This document shows positions 8,493 through 16,789 of a stretch of DNA of 64,000 bases, piece by piece (the stretch's first letter is position 1; every line of letters begins with the position of its first letter). This DNA is from Aminipila terrae. Lineage in GTDB: Bacteria > Bacillota > Clostridia > Peptostreptococcales > Anaerovoracaceae. The translations under genes and the position numbers were made by a program. The notes under the pieces were generated by a model. The model ran no database searches. It was not told where the DNA came from and worked only from the letters and a program-made list of their open reading frames with translations. Where the stretch lies: positions 3,224,001 to 3,288,000 of the forward strand of contig NZ_CP047591.1 in assembly GCF_010120715.1 (NCBI RefSeq), read 5' to 3'.

Positions 8493-9065
8493 ATGAGATC
8501 AGTTAAAATATTTCAGGATTCTTGTATTCCGTCAAGTCAAATGAATTTAATCTTTGAGTCAAGGATAATATGGAGAGATCTGGCTAATTGGATTAGAGCT
8601 TATCTGGTAAGTGTTTATGCTGGTTTTGGCAATAAAACCGCAGTGGAAGAAAAAATTAAATCGATTTTATTAAAAAATACCAATATAATAAGCCTGATAT
8701 TTGGCGAACAAAGTGCAGAACAATATATAGGTCTCATTACAGAATTCATCAGTACGTTAAAATCTTTAATTGATGCACAAATAAATGGTGACGCTGATGC
8801 AGTCAATGAATATACGAATAAGTTATATGAAAATGCAGATAAAAGAGCGGCTTTTGCATCAAGTATAAATCCTTTCTGGGTAGAAAGCGAATGGAAAAAT
8901 TTTTTATATCAGTTTGTTCAACTAACAATAGATCAATCAGCCACCTTTTTAAATAAAGAATATACTAAGAACATAGAGATATATGACAGGATCTTAAATC
9001 TTACAAACAAAATGGGGGATTACTATTCTCAGGGATTAATCAATTATCTAACATACTCCAAATAA
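8493..9065 (+). CDS. Conserved-type hypothetical protein, all-helical
   Basis: A 190-residue soluble protein without signal peptide or membrane helices. It reads as a helical bundle with a W-R-D-L-A-N-W motif near residues 28-34 and a second aromatic-rich segment (NPFWVESEWKNFLYQF) near residues 125-140. An AGGAGG ribosome site lies 8 bases upstream of the ATG. I do not recognise the family. Nothing around it suggests a pathway: it stands between a minus-strand Cys-rich gene and a probable small RNA. Confidence 0.75.
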   Translation: MRSVKIFQDSCIPSSQMNLIFESRIIWRDLANWIRAYLVSVYAGFGNKTAVEEKIKSILLKNTNIISLIFGEQSAEQYIGLITEFISTLKSLIDAQINGDADAVNEYTNKLYENADKRAAFASSINPFWVESEWKNFLYQFVQLTIDQSATFLNKEYTKNIEIYDRILNLTNKMGDYYSQGLINYLTYSK

Positions 9066-9108
9066 AAAAGCCTTGCATTTTTTCCTTAAATATGGATATA
9101 ATAAAGAA

Positions 9109-9195
9109 AAGGATTACCGCTTCGACAATGGCGGATAGTCCAAAATACGAAGATTTTGCTAACCGTCTAAATTGTGAGTTTAGGCGGTTTTGCAT
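9109..9195 (+). ncRNA. Candidate small RNA with a pseudoknot and its own promoter and terminator
   Basis: TTGCAT (9073-9078) and TATAAT (9097-9102), 18 bases apart, form a promoter starting near 9109. The transcript can form CCGC/GCGG (9117-9120 with 9131-9134) enclosed by GGA/TCC. The loop TTCG (9121-9124) can pair with CGAA (9148-9151), giving an H-type pseudoknot. A 10-bp stem (9162-9171 with 9179-9188, one G-U pair) then runs into TTTTGC. No reading frame is present. I do not recognise the family; it could be a free small RNA or a riboswitch ending at its terminator ahead of the zinc-ribbon gene at 9359. Confidence 0.5.
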
Positions 9196-9358
9196 TTATT
9201 TACTCTTGTGAATACACAAGGAAACAATGGCTACAATAAGCAATCCGAACTGAAAAAGTTCTGAATAAAAAAAGTCAAGTCTTTATTTAAGAAAATATAG
9301 GAGTATAGTGATATAGGAATCTAGTGTATGTGTGATTTAAGAATGGAGGAACATAAAG

Positions 9359-9475
9359 ATGATTAAATGTACGCACTGTATGAGATATTTTGTTAAGAAT
9401 TTAAATGATTCTGCAGAGAATGGATATATAAGATGTCCTTATTGCGGGGAATTAATAAAGGTTGAAACATATTAA
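9359..9475 (+). CDS. 38-residue zinc-ribbon microprotein
   Basis: A short gene with a good GGAGGA ribosome site (9345-9350). The protein starts MIKCTHCMRYF and has a second knuckle CPYCG, giving the CX2C...CX2C arrangement of a treble-clef or rubredoxin-like zinc knuckle. It has its own strong terminator. It probably binds one zinc ion. The function is unknown; similar tiny zinc ribbons often act as adaptors to larger enzymes. Confidence 0.6.
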   Translation: MIKCTHCMRYFVKNLNDSAENGYIRCPYCGELIKVETY

Positions 9476-9494
9476 AAGTCTAAATCAATAATAG

Positions 9495-9549
9495 TACTGT
9501 TTTAAAATAATTACTTTGAAGGTTAGCTATTTTAAAACAGTATTTTTTA
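9495..9549. terminator. Bidirectional terminator
   Basis: Perfect 15-bp inverted repeat TACTGTTTTAAAATA / TATTTTAAAACAGTA (9495-9509 with 9528-9542) followed by TTTTTTAT. It separates the zinc-ribbon gene from the convergent MATE transporter gene. Confidence 0.85.
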
Positions 9550-9578
9550 TTTAATGAGTCCTTTGTTGTGTTATGACA

Positions 9579-10952
9579 TTAGGAAGCAGTGCAGGTACTC
9601 TCGTTTACTGGCAGATGATTTGCTTTTTTCAGATTTTTTATTACAAAGTACAGAGTGACAAGCACTGACAGGAAATCTGCAATGGGTTGTACTGCCAGCA
9701 AACCATTAATCCCGAGTATATGGGGCAAAATCAGAATCAGTGGTATAAAGAATGCGCCTTGCCTGCAAAGACTGAGTATGCCGCCTTCTCTGGCTTTTCC
9801 AATGGCCAGGAAGTAGGATCCATATACCACCTGAAGTCCCAGGGTCATAGTAGACAGAGAGTTAATGAAAAGGGCTTTTCTTCCCATTTCATAAACAAAA
9901 GAAGAATCCTTGTTAAACATATGAATCATTGGACCTGAAAAGGTGATACACAAAATCCCCATCAGTATGCAGAAGACCGTGCTCCAGATTAAAGCAGTCT
10001 TTGTAGCAGACTGGATTCTTGCATTCTTTTTCGCACCAAAATTGTATCCTACAAATGCCTGATATCCTTTCATAAATCCAAACATTGCCATTACTTCTAA
10101 AGAAATGATACGGCTGACGATACTCATGGCTGCAATCATTTCTTCTCCAAAGGGCTTGGCTGACACATTAGTCAGTCCGATTGCTGCTCCTGATAAAAAC
10201 TGAAACATCATAATAGGGAATCCAATCTTAAGTATTTCAAAGTACATTTTTTTTGATGGATGGAAATTTTTTATGGATATACAGAACATACTTTTTCCAT
10301 TCTTCAGGTAATAGATGTACAGTAAAAAGGTCAGTGCTCTGGTGGATAGGGTAGATAGGGCAGCGCCCGTAATTCCCATGTGAAATCCAAAGATAAAAAC
10401 TGGATCCGCAATGGCGTTGCAGATTCCACCCAGCAACATAGCCATCATGCTGAAGGTACTGGCTCCTTCTGCTGTAATCATATTGTTGATGATTACATTG
10501 AAGATGTTTAAAAACAGACTAAGGATAAAGATGTATCCGTATTCTTTTACATATGGCATGATGCTGTCTGTCGCTCCTAGCATTTTCATGAGGGGCTCAA
10601 AGAAGATTAGCTGACAGGCTACTACGATGGCGGATACTGTGATACCTGTAATTAAAGTGGTGGAGGCACATTCTTTGACTTTATCATATTGTTTTGCACC
10701 TAAAAGTCTTGCCAGATAGGAGCTTCCACCGCTGCCAAACAGCAGCCCCAGTCCGGTTACGGCCATTGATACCGGGAATACTATGGATACCGCTGCCAGT
10801 TGGTTTGTTCCCAACTGTCCCACGAAATAGCTGTCTATGACATTATTCATTGCAGTCATGAGCATACCAATCATGGTAGGTACTCCAAGTTTTATTAATG
10901 CTTTTGTTATCGTTGCGTTTTGCATAAGATCTAATCTTTTACTCTCTTGCAT
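9579..10952 (-). CDS. MATE-family multidrug efflux transporter
   Basis: A 457-residue, 12-helix membrane antiporter of the MATE/NorM superfamily in the usual size range. It has the DinF/MepA-type N-terminus (ALIKLGVPTMIGMLMTAMNNVIDSYFVGQLG) and a repeated GFP-type motif at the start of the second half (LKIGFPIMMFQ). It exports cationic drugs or toxic metabolites in exchange for sodium or protons. It lies 105 bases downstream of the marR-type gene, with a copy of the same operator in the gap, so it is expected to be derepressed when that regulator binds its ligand. Confidence 0.92.
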   Translation of the reverse strand: MQESKRLDLMQNATITKALIKLGVPTMIGMLMTAMNNVIDSYFVGQLGTNQLAAVSIVFPVSMAVTGLGLLFGSGGSSYLARLLGAKQYDKVKECASTTLITGITVSAIVVACQLIFFEPLMKMLGATDSIMPYVKEYGYIFILSLFLNIFNVIINNMITAEGASTFSMMAMLLGGICNAIADPVFIFGFHMGITGAALSTLSTRALTFLLYIYYLKNGKSMFCISIKNFHPSKKMYFEILKIGFPIMMFQFLSGAAIGLTNVSAKPFGEEMIAAMSIVSRIISLEVMAMFGFMKGYQAFVGYNFGAKKNARIQSATKTALIWSTVFCILMGILCITFSGPMIHMFNKDSSFVYEMGRKALFINSLSTMTLGLQVVYGSYFLAIGKAREGGILSLCRQGAFFIPLILILPHILGINGLLAVQPIADFLSVLVTLYFVIKNLKKANHLPVNESTCTAS

Positions 10953-11012
10953 ATAAATTTCCTCTCTTTTTATGTTTAGTGGATATAGTGAATATGATGT
11001 ATATCAGATTTA

Positions 11013-11031
11013 CAGTATAGTAACTATACTG
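11013..11031. promoter_or_regulatory. MarR-type operator in front of the MATE gene
   Basis: A perfect 9-bp palindrome CAGTATAGT-A-ACTATACTG. The core TATAGTnACTATA is repeated upstream of the regulator gene at 11531-11549, which makes both sites likely targets of the same MarR protein. Confidence 0.7.
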
Positions 11032-11057
11032 ATGCGGCAAAAAAAACCTCCTTTTCA

Positions 11058-11510
11058 TTATTGGTTAATTAAATCATCCATTGACTTTTCGTATTCCTGC
11101 ATCAGTTTAACTAACAAATCATAAGTTTTATCGTCAAGGCCTTTCAACTGGGCAAACAGCATCTCATCGGCTTTTTTGTGATATTCCGTATGCATATCAT
11201 ATGCACCAATACCTGCATCAGTCAAAGAAAGAACGACCTCCGTATCTGATTCGGGAGAGACTTTTTTAATAACCAGGCCTTTATCAACCAGCTTATAAAT
11301 CATCTGGGAGGCTCCGCCTTTTGTAATGCCAAGGTGTTTTGCCAGATTGGTCACATTGATACCAGGATTGTCTCCCACGGCTACTATAGTGTGGATTTCA
11401 GCTCTGGTCAGAATCAAATCAGCACCATAGGGCCTTTTGCGGTTTTCTACCTGATTGTATTTGTGGGCAATACGCTCCATCAATGTTGCAAGCCTTCTAT
11501 AATCTTTCAT
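11058..11510 (-). CDS. MarR-family transcriptional regulator
   Basis: A 150-residue winged-helix dimeric repressor. The recognition region reads TNLAKHLGITKGGASQMIYKLVDKGLV (about residues 56-82) and is followed by the wing (ESDTEVVLSLTDAG). It is transcribed just ahead of a MATE efflux pump and shares operators with it, the classic arrangement for substrate-induced drug efflux. It probably represses itself through the palindrome over its own promoter. Confidence 0.92.
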   Translation of the reverse strand: MKDYRRLATLMERIAHKYNQVENRKRPYGADLILTRAEIHTIVAVGDNPGINVTNLAKHLGITKGGASQMIYKLVDKGLVIKKVSPESDTEVVLSLTDAGIGAYDMHTEYHKKADEMLFAQLKGLDDKTYDLLVKLMQEYEKSMDDLINQ

Positions 11511-11530
11511 TTACTCACCTCTTCATCTTG

Positions 11531-11549
11531 ATGTATAGTTACTATATTG
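11531..11549. promoter_or_regulatory. MarR-type operator in front of the marR gene
   Basis: ATGTATAGT-T-ACTATATTG shares the TATAGTnACTATA core with the operator at 11013-11031 and lies about 20 bases upstream of the regulator start, where it would block its promoter. Confidence 0.7.
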
Positions 11550-11685
11550 TATATTATATTAACTGTTTGAAATTGTCAACAATTTTTATATTTTAAATAT
11601 TGATTGCTTTTAGAAAATAAATGAAGTTATAAATTTAACCATTATGGATAATATAAAGCTATAAAATTAAAAAGGAGAGGATATC

Positions 11686-11781
11686 ATGCAAGAGGTAACT
11701 AAAACCAGTTTAGTGCATCAGATATTAGAAAGATTAAAACACCAGAGGCACAGCAAAAAGAGTACAATAAATAATAAATAA
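11686..11781 (+). CDS. 31-residue basic small protein
   Basis: A very short reading frame with an excellent AAAGGAGAGG ribosome site 5 bases before ATG and an intrinsic terminator about 30 bases after the stop. The peptide (MQEVTKTSLVHQILERLKHQ...) has a helical first half and a basic tail with a HSKKS segment. It has no signal peptide. The expression signals are better than chance, but the function is unknown and no family is recognised. Confidence 0.5.
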   Translation: MQEVTKTSLVHQILERLKHQRHSKKSTINNK

Positions 11782-11809
11782 GGCAGGCATCCAGAATATT
11801 AAATTTAAG

Positions 11810-11840
11810 CCAGTTGCAAAATCAGCAGCTGGTTTTTTAT
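11810..11840 (+). terminator. Terminator of the 31-residue gene
   Basis: Stem CCAGTTGC / GCAGCTGG with one G-U pair, followed by TTTTTTATTTT. Confidence 0.8.
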
Positions 11841-12014
11841 TTTAAATAAAGTGTCTATTAATGTCGAAAAAGTATGAACAAACGTGTCACAAAAAGTAGA
11901 AAAAGAGAGGTATACTTAAAATGTATAATTATTTAAAGTTTGTATTGCGTTTAATAGTAATGCGTAGTCGGTGAAAATTAAGTAAATTAGCAAGTTAGAT
12001 GGAGGACTCTCAAT

Positions 12015-12044
12015 ATAAATATTTTATAAGGAGGAAATATTTAT
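12015..12044 (+). promoter_or_regulatory. Hairpin holding the ribosome site of the zinc-ribbon membrane protein
   Basis: Perfect 10-bp arms ATAAATATTT and AAATATTTAT enclose a loop with AAGGAGG, and the right arm includes the first two bases of the start codon at 12043. All pairs are A-U, so the hairpin would be weak and could respond to temperature or ligand-free folding. The structure is seen; regulation is inferred. Confidence 0.4.
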
Positions 12045-12453
12045 GACTAAAAGATGTAATAGGTGTGGCAAAAATCTAGAAAAAGGTGAAGTACTCTATT
12101 GTGAAGAATGCAGGCAGATTGTGCACCAAGAATATTTAGAAAAACAAAACACTTCAAATACACTGGATACTCAAACTAATAAATTAAAATCAATTAATGC
12201 TCCATCAACCAATAGAATTGGTAATGCCTTAAAAATTGTTGGATTTATTTATATAGGCGTTTGTATTATATATAGGCTAATTATACCTGGATCAGATTCT
12301 GTGGGATATAACTTGTATGATGCTATTGTTTCAACGTTTTGTGCTTCTGCTTTTGGATTGCTGATCAGCGGTATTGGAGAGATTATATTATTATTACAAG
12401 CAAATTACGATAATTTAAAATCCATGTTATCAATAGATAAAAATAATCAGTAG
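12043..12453 (+). CDS. Zinc-ribbon protein with two membrane helices
   Basis: A 136-residue protein. Residues 5-27 form a CX2C...CX2C zinc ribbon (CNRCGKNLEKGEVLYCEEC). A polar linker follows, then two hydrophobic helices at about 65-85 and 95-120. This layout is common in small uncharacterised membrane proteins of Bacillota. It lies just upstream of the DRT3 defence genes but separated by about 230 bases and in a different style of sequence, so a role in that system is doubtful. Confidence 0.75.
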   Translation: MTKRCNRCGKNLEKGEVLYCEECRQIVHQEYLEKQNTSNTLDTQTNKLKSINAPSTNRIGNALKIVGFIYIGVCIIYRLIIPGSDSVGYNLYDAIVSTFCASAFGLLISGIGEIILLLQANYDNLKSMLSIDKNNQ

Positions 12454-12689
12454 AATAAATGAACTAAATGCCAATTATAGCAATACTGGGAAGTTACATG
12501 CTTAGTAATAGTGCGTATTAAAGGACGAAGATAACTATTAAGATATCTGTGTGGTGTACCATTTAAAAGAACGACTGCAAGTAAAAGAGTCGCAGGAGTG
12601 TTGAATTATCTTGCTGCACCCACTCTGAGCAGAAGAAAAAAAGCTATCATGTAAAATAGGATATTAAAAGAATGAAGGAGAAGAACTGT

Positions 12690-14117
12690 ATGCGTTTTGA
12701 CGACGAAGTTGTCAGAGCGGTAAAACACCAAGCCGCTCTTGATGATACTCAGCCGAGAAAAACAGATGATGAGCTTACTGCAATCACAGAGACAGTATGC
12801 GCTGCTGTTTCTTCTGGCACTTATGATTTTACCACTTCAACATCTCAAGTTCTTACGCAGTCTGGCGGTAAAAAGCGATATATAAAACAATATGCTGACT
12901 GCTATTCTGCAGAAAGCGTATTGTGCCAATGCATTAAGCAAATATTAGACAGAGCATTCCGAATTCGGTATCCAAATCGCAATAAATCTGTTCATTCGGT
13001 GTTCAATACGCTAAAGGCTGTTAAGCAAATGGCTGATTTTACAATAATCAAGTGTGATTTTAAGGATTACTTTAATTCGGTTTCTGCTCAATATGTATTT
13101 GAGAAATATATCAAGGCGAAATTATCGAACAGATTCGAGGCAGACCTGGTTGAAAAATTTACAAAGCAAACAAGATTTGCCTATGCCGGATTTAGCACAT
13201 CAAATGTAATAGCTGAAATAATTGCAGAGCAATTTGATTCAGCGGTAAGGCTGGCATTTGCAGATAAAGGTATTTTATTTTTCGAGCGTTATATTGACGA
13301 TACCCTAATTATTGTTAATGAGCATATTGAAGAAGCAAAATGCCTCCGAATTTTGAACGACATTCTAAAATCTGTTTACCACGATGAAAGCATTAAGCCA
13401 AAACCAAAATGTAAGACACGATTCAATCACTCAAAGTTTATCCATGTTACCCATCGAGGGTTAATGGCTATTCCAAATACAGTTAAGCCTGTTGATTATT
13501 TAGGTTATGAATTTCGATTTTTACATAATCCAAATGCTAAGAAGAACCAAGACATTGTTTTAACATATGGTATCACCGAAGCTAAGCGAAAGAAATATAA
13601 AAAGCGTCTGGAGCATCTTATTGCTCTGTTCACAGAGGAACGGATAGATGGTGTTGCAAATCCAGATTATCAAAATCTCGAACTTCTACGTCATAGAATT
13701 GCGGCATTTACTTCGAGAGAAGTATACCAAAGCCGAAGATTCCGTCAAACAGTATGGAAAACAAAAGGTTTTATCGGTAACTATGGAGAGCTTAGATATT
13801 TGTTGGAAACCGATTTGATTGATAGCACCACAAAAAACTTCTTGAAAGATATGGTAACCAATGCGTTCAATAATGCCGGTTTCACTACGCTTCCGTATTT
13901 CATGTTAGGTTCTTCAGGGAAAAGTGGTTATAACCTATTTGAAAATATGAAAAAGAACAAGACTCTTTTGTTTGTCGAGCGTATTGGATATTCAGAACAG
14001 GCATTAAAAAAGCTGTGTTCCCAAGTGGGAATAAGTCTCACTGATATTAACGGAAAAAATCGTGGTTATGGTAATTTAGCAAGAGATTACCTGATAAAGG
14101 TAAAAGTAGGTTACTAA
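12690..14117 (+). CDS. drt3a: DRT type 3 reverse transcriptase, small subunit (Drt3a / UG3-like)
   Basis: A 475-residue reverse transcriptase of the unknown-group/Abi type. Motif A is KCDFKDYF (catalytic Asp), motif B is AGFSTSNVIAEI, and motif C is the YIDD box (FFERYIDDTLIIV). The C-terminal third has no recognised domain. I start at the ATG at 12690, which has AAGGAG 9 bases upstream; an ATG 18 bases earlier has no ribosome site. A second, longer RT follows after a 184-base GC-rich gap. This small-RT/large-RT pair with an intervening non-coding segment matches DRT type 3 anti-phage systems (UG3 plus UG8). Assignment to a or b is by size and is less certain than the system call. Confidence 0.8.
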   Translation: MRFDDEVVRAVKHQAALDDTQPRKTDDELTAITETVCAAVSSGTYDFTTSTSQVLTQSGGKKRYIKQYADCYSAESVLCQCIKQILDRAFRIRYPNRNKSVHSVFNTLKAVKQMADFTIIKCDFKDYFNSVSAQYVFEKYIKAKLSNRFEADLVEKFTKQTRFAYAGFSTSNVIAEIIAEQFDSAVRLAFADKGILFFERYIDDTLIIVNEHIEEAKCLRILNDILKSVYHDESIKPKPKCKTRFNHSKFIHVTHRGLMAIPNTVKPVDYLGYEFRFLHNPNAKKNQDIVLTYGITEAKRKKYKKRLEHLIALFTEERIDGVANPDYQNLELLRHRIAAFTSREVYQSRRFRQTVWKTKGFIGNYGELRYLLETDLIDSTTKNFLKDMVTNAFNNAGFTTLPYFMLGSSGKSGYNLFENMKKNKTLLFVERIGYSEQALKKLCSQVGISLTDINGKNRGYGNLARDYLIKVKVGY

Positions 14118-14267
14118 ATAACGAAGCGGCAAGGTTGCCCTTGCCGCTCCGGTACATTAAGCCTTAGCTATGTACTAAACGCTATGTCGTGCCGCCAAAG
14201 CGGTCGTGCAATGCGCCGATGATGTGTGTACGAGTTACCCCGCACTGCAAGTGAATTCGACTTGCTT
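14118..14267 (-). ncRNA. DRT3 non-coding RNA, probably transcribed antisense to the RT genes
   Basis: A non-coding, GC-richer segment with four hairpins. From the minus strand these are: GCAAGT/ACTTGC (14265-14248 region), then single-stranded sequence with ACACACA (14229-14223), then CCGC/GCGG, then GTACAT/ATGTAC, and finally a perfect 9-bp stem AGCGGCAAG/CTTGCCGCT (14147-14125) followed by TCGTTATTTAG, which resembles a terminator. A promoter of the correct spacing drives this strand (14274-14302). DRT3 systems are reported to carry an ncRNA with an ACACAC template used for dinucleotide-repeat synthesis. The ACACACA tract is present only in the minus orientation, so that strand is preferred. 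Confidence 0.65.
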
Positions 14268-14273
14268 AAATAG

Positions 14274-14302
14274 ATTATAGTAGATTATGGAGGAAAAATC
14301 AA
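14274..14302 (-). promoter_or_regulatory. Minus-strand promoter of the DRT3 non-coding RNA
   Basis: Reading leftward, TTGATT (14302-14297) and TATAAT (14279-14274) are separated by exactly 17 bases, with a predicted start near 14267. It overlaps the ribosome site and first base of the large RT gene, so ncRNA transcription and RT translation are physically linked. Confidence 0.6.
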
Positions 14303-16338
14303 TGGGTTGGAAAGGTTTAGAGCGTGATAAGCTCGATTATATATTAACGGATTTACTCCCGGTTGAGCTTTCGGAGCTTTTTTCCTTTCGTCCATTTTAT
14401 GATTTTTTGATGCAAAAGGAGCAACAAAAGAAGCTACATCAACTCGCTGAGAGCCTTAAGACAGTTCAGACAAAGGCAACAGGAGTTATGTTTCAAGGGG
14501 CTTGGGCAACTGTTCCGTTCAAGTATAACATTCTTAAAGGGAATGATTCTTTACGCGAGATGAGCATAATACAACCGCTTGCCGCCCTGAATATTTATTT
14601 TTTCATGGAATGCTATCAAAAAGACATTTTAAATTTTTTGGATAAACACCATTGCTTTTCTATCAGGTATCATAAGAAAAGTTCCGACTTATACTATAAA
14701 TCACGTTCTAAGAAAGCAATTCAATACTTTTCTTTGGATGTTCGCCGAAGAATAGGTAAAGCAGCTGTTCAGCAAACAGGCAATTTTTTTAAAATTGCAA
14801 TGTTTGAGTCAATAAATTCGTTTGCCGATTCGCGAATATGGCGTATGTCAAATTTTGAATATAGATACTATGCTCAGATGGATTATAAGTCCTGCTTTGA
14901 CAGTATCTACTCCCATGTTTATAAATGGATTATCGAAAGAAATGTTATAGACTCGAAAGATGCTAAGAATTCAAACCTCTTTATTACGATTGACCGCATT
15001 TTGCAGAATATTAATGGCCGACAGTCGAATGGATTAGTAGTTGGTCCGGAATTTTCCAGGATGATTGCCGAAGTGATGCTACAACAAGTAGATACAGAAG
15101 TTAAACTTTTTCTTTTAGGCCAAGGGATGGAACACGGTCGAAATTATAGAGTGTTTAGATATGTCGATGATATATTTGTTTTTGCCGATTCCCAGGAAAA
15201 TATCAATAGGATTATAAAAGCTTTTCAAATAATTGGAAATCATTACTTGCTTCACTTAAATGAACTCAAACTAACCACAGGATTAACACCGCCATTACCT
15301 AAGCGTTGGCTTGAAAGAACGCGAATCCTTGCTGATAAAGTAGATGGATTTTTTCAAAAGATAAGCAAACATGAGTATGATAAACTGCCAGATGAAGAAA
15401 AACATCTCATAAAGAGCGATTATTTTCCTGTTGACAGGATTAAAGATGAGTTCATTACTTTAATGAATGATTTTCAGGATAACCGACGAACAATAGTATC
15501 ATTTTTGCTTTCCGCTTTATTAAACAACATAAGCAAAGTTAAGGATGGATTTCGTCTGTTTGCAAATGAAAAAGCGAACAAAGCTTTATTGTTGATTGAT
15601 TTAGCGTTTTTTATGTATGCCTTTTCTCCAACTTTTGATTCAACGCGAAAACTTATTTCTATGATTTCTTATGTGAATGATGAGGTCAACTTTATTCAGG
15701 AGAATAGCAAGGAAAATGATAGGCTGAAAAATGTCATCCAACGGTACTCTTTTATTTTTCAACGTGGGAACCTCCCCGACATAACCGATTGGTTACCTTT
15801 TTTTGCAGAATATCATATTTCACTGGATGCTTTTACAGAGACTGAAATAATAAAAAAAGCGGAAGCAGACAACAACCCCATTACATGGGCAAATCTTTTG
15901 CTGTATTCAAAGTATTACCAGCCCTTCTTCGAGAAAATAAAAACCAAGGTTGATATGATTATTGACAGAGAAGTGTCAAAGCTGTCGTCTGATGAATATA
16001 TGATGCAAACTGAGTTTTGGTACATCCTTGTATATCATAATTGCCCCTATATCAGTAGCAACACAATTTCAAAAATAAATGATGTCATTTCAAGTATTCA
16101 CACGCAGGCGCGTGCACAAATGAGCAATGGGAACACCATTCATACAGGGACAGCAACAGATTTGATATGTGACTTTTTGTGCCAACAATCTTCGGTAGGG
16201 AACAAGCCGCTTGAGAGCTTTTATGATTGGAATGAAAACAGGAGTATATCTCAGCAGATAACTTATCGTACATTTCAGAGAACGATTTTTAAGAAATACA
16301 GAAACAATCGCAATAATTTATTTACAAGCATTGACTAG
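14302..16338 (+). CDS. drt3b: DRT type 3 reverse transcriptase, large subunit (Drt3b / UG8-like)
   Basis: A 678-residue reverse transcriptase. The polymerase half has motif A QMDYKSCFDSIY, motif B NGLVVGPEFSRMIAEV and motif C FRYVDDIFVF (YVDD). The C-terminal 300 residues are helical, without a recognised domain, as in Abi-type RTs. The ATG at 14302 is chosen because GGAGG lies 8 bases upstream; an ATG five codons earlier overlaps that site. In DRT3 the two RTs act together against phage, and the large one is reported to make the complementary repeat strand without a nucleic-acid template. Whether this homologue does so cannot be read from the sequence. Confidence 0.8.
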   Translation: MGWKGLERDKLDYILTDLLPVELSELFSFRPFYDFLMQKEQQKKLHQLAESLKTVQTKATGVMFQGAWATVPFKYNILKGNDSLREMSIIQPLAALNIYFFMECYQKDILNFLDKHHCFSIRYHKKSSDLYYKSRSKKAIQYFSLDVRRRIGKAAVQQTGNFFKIAMFESINSFADSRIWRMSNFEYRYYAQMDYKSCFDSIYSHVYKWIIERNVIDSKDAKNSNLFITIDRILQNINGRQSNGLVVGPEFSRMIAEVMLQQVDTEVKLFLLGQGMEHGRNYRVFRYVDDIFVFADSQENINRIIKAFQIIGNHYLLHLNELKLTTGLTPPLPKRWLERTRILADKVDGFFQKISKHEYDKLPDEEKHLIKSDYFPVDRIKDEFITLMNDFQDNRRTIVSFLLSALLNNISKVKDGFRLFANEKANKALLLIDLAFFMYAFSPTFDSTRKLISMISYVNDEVNFIQENSKENDRLKNVIQRYSFIFQRGNLPDITDWLPFFAEYHISLDAFTETEIIKKAEADNNPITWANLLLYSKYYQPFFEKIKTKVDMIIDREVSKLSSDEYMMQTEFWYILVYHNCPYISSNTISKINDVISSIHTQARAQMSNGNTIHTGTATDLICDFLCQQSSVGNKPLESFYDWNENRSISQQITYRTFQRTIFKKYRNNRNNLFTSID

Positions 16339-16563
16339 CTTAAATGCAGATAATTAAGGTAATAACAGCTTAAAAATAAATGAATGCATTAAAGTCATAA
16401 CCGTATCTAAAATCAGCAGATATCAGTATTATAGAACTTCGTTTAATGTTTATGATGGATAAGCTCAGAATAACAATTATGAAAGCTGAAATAAAAGTTT
16501 TAGCATTGCAGTGTCTACGTTTTTTGTTTACAAATATAAGAAATAATTAAAAGAGGTCTTGAA

Positions 16564-16728
16564 TTGCCAGGTCAAGCAAATACAGTTGAAATGGAAGCTG
16601 AATATTTCAAAAGTCTATTATGTTGTGATAACAAGAGCATATACTGCCTTGATTATTTATCACAATCACAGGAGTTTGACGAAATCTCATACTTTGAGCA
16701 ATTATTAGATAGTATTAAAGCAACCTGA
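16564..16728 (+). CDS. Short TTG-initiated reading frame, possibly a gene remnant
   Basis: A 54-codon frame starting TTG with AAAGAGG 8 bases upstream; an internal ATG lies at 16591. The acidic product (EAEYFKSLLCCDNKS..., ending QLLDSIKAT) has no recognised motif. It stands between the large RT and a gene that also lacks a good start, so this stretch may hold decayed accessory genes of the island. Confidence 0.3.
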   Translation: MPGQANTVEMEAEYFKSLLCCDNKSIYCLDYLSQSQEFDEISYFEQLLDSIKAT

Positions 16729-16789
16729 TTTATCATTTAGACCAAAATTATTCTAATAAAGTAGCTAAAAAAATATAAATGGTTTCGAG

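Noticed and set aside
14118..14286. Plus-strand orientation of the DRT3 ncRNA
   Set aside because: On the plus strand the tract reads TGTGTGT, the strong 9-bp hairpin comes first rather than at the end, and no good promoter was found. It is less likely, not excluded.
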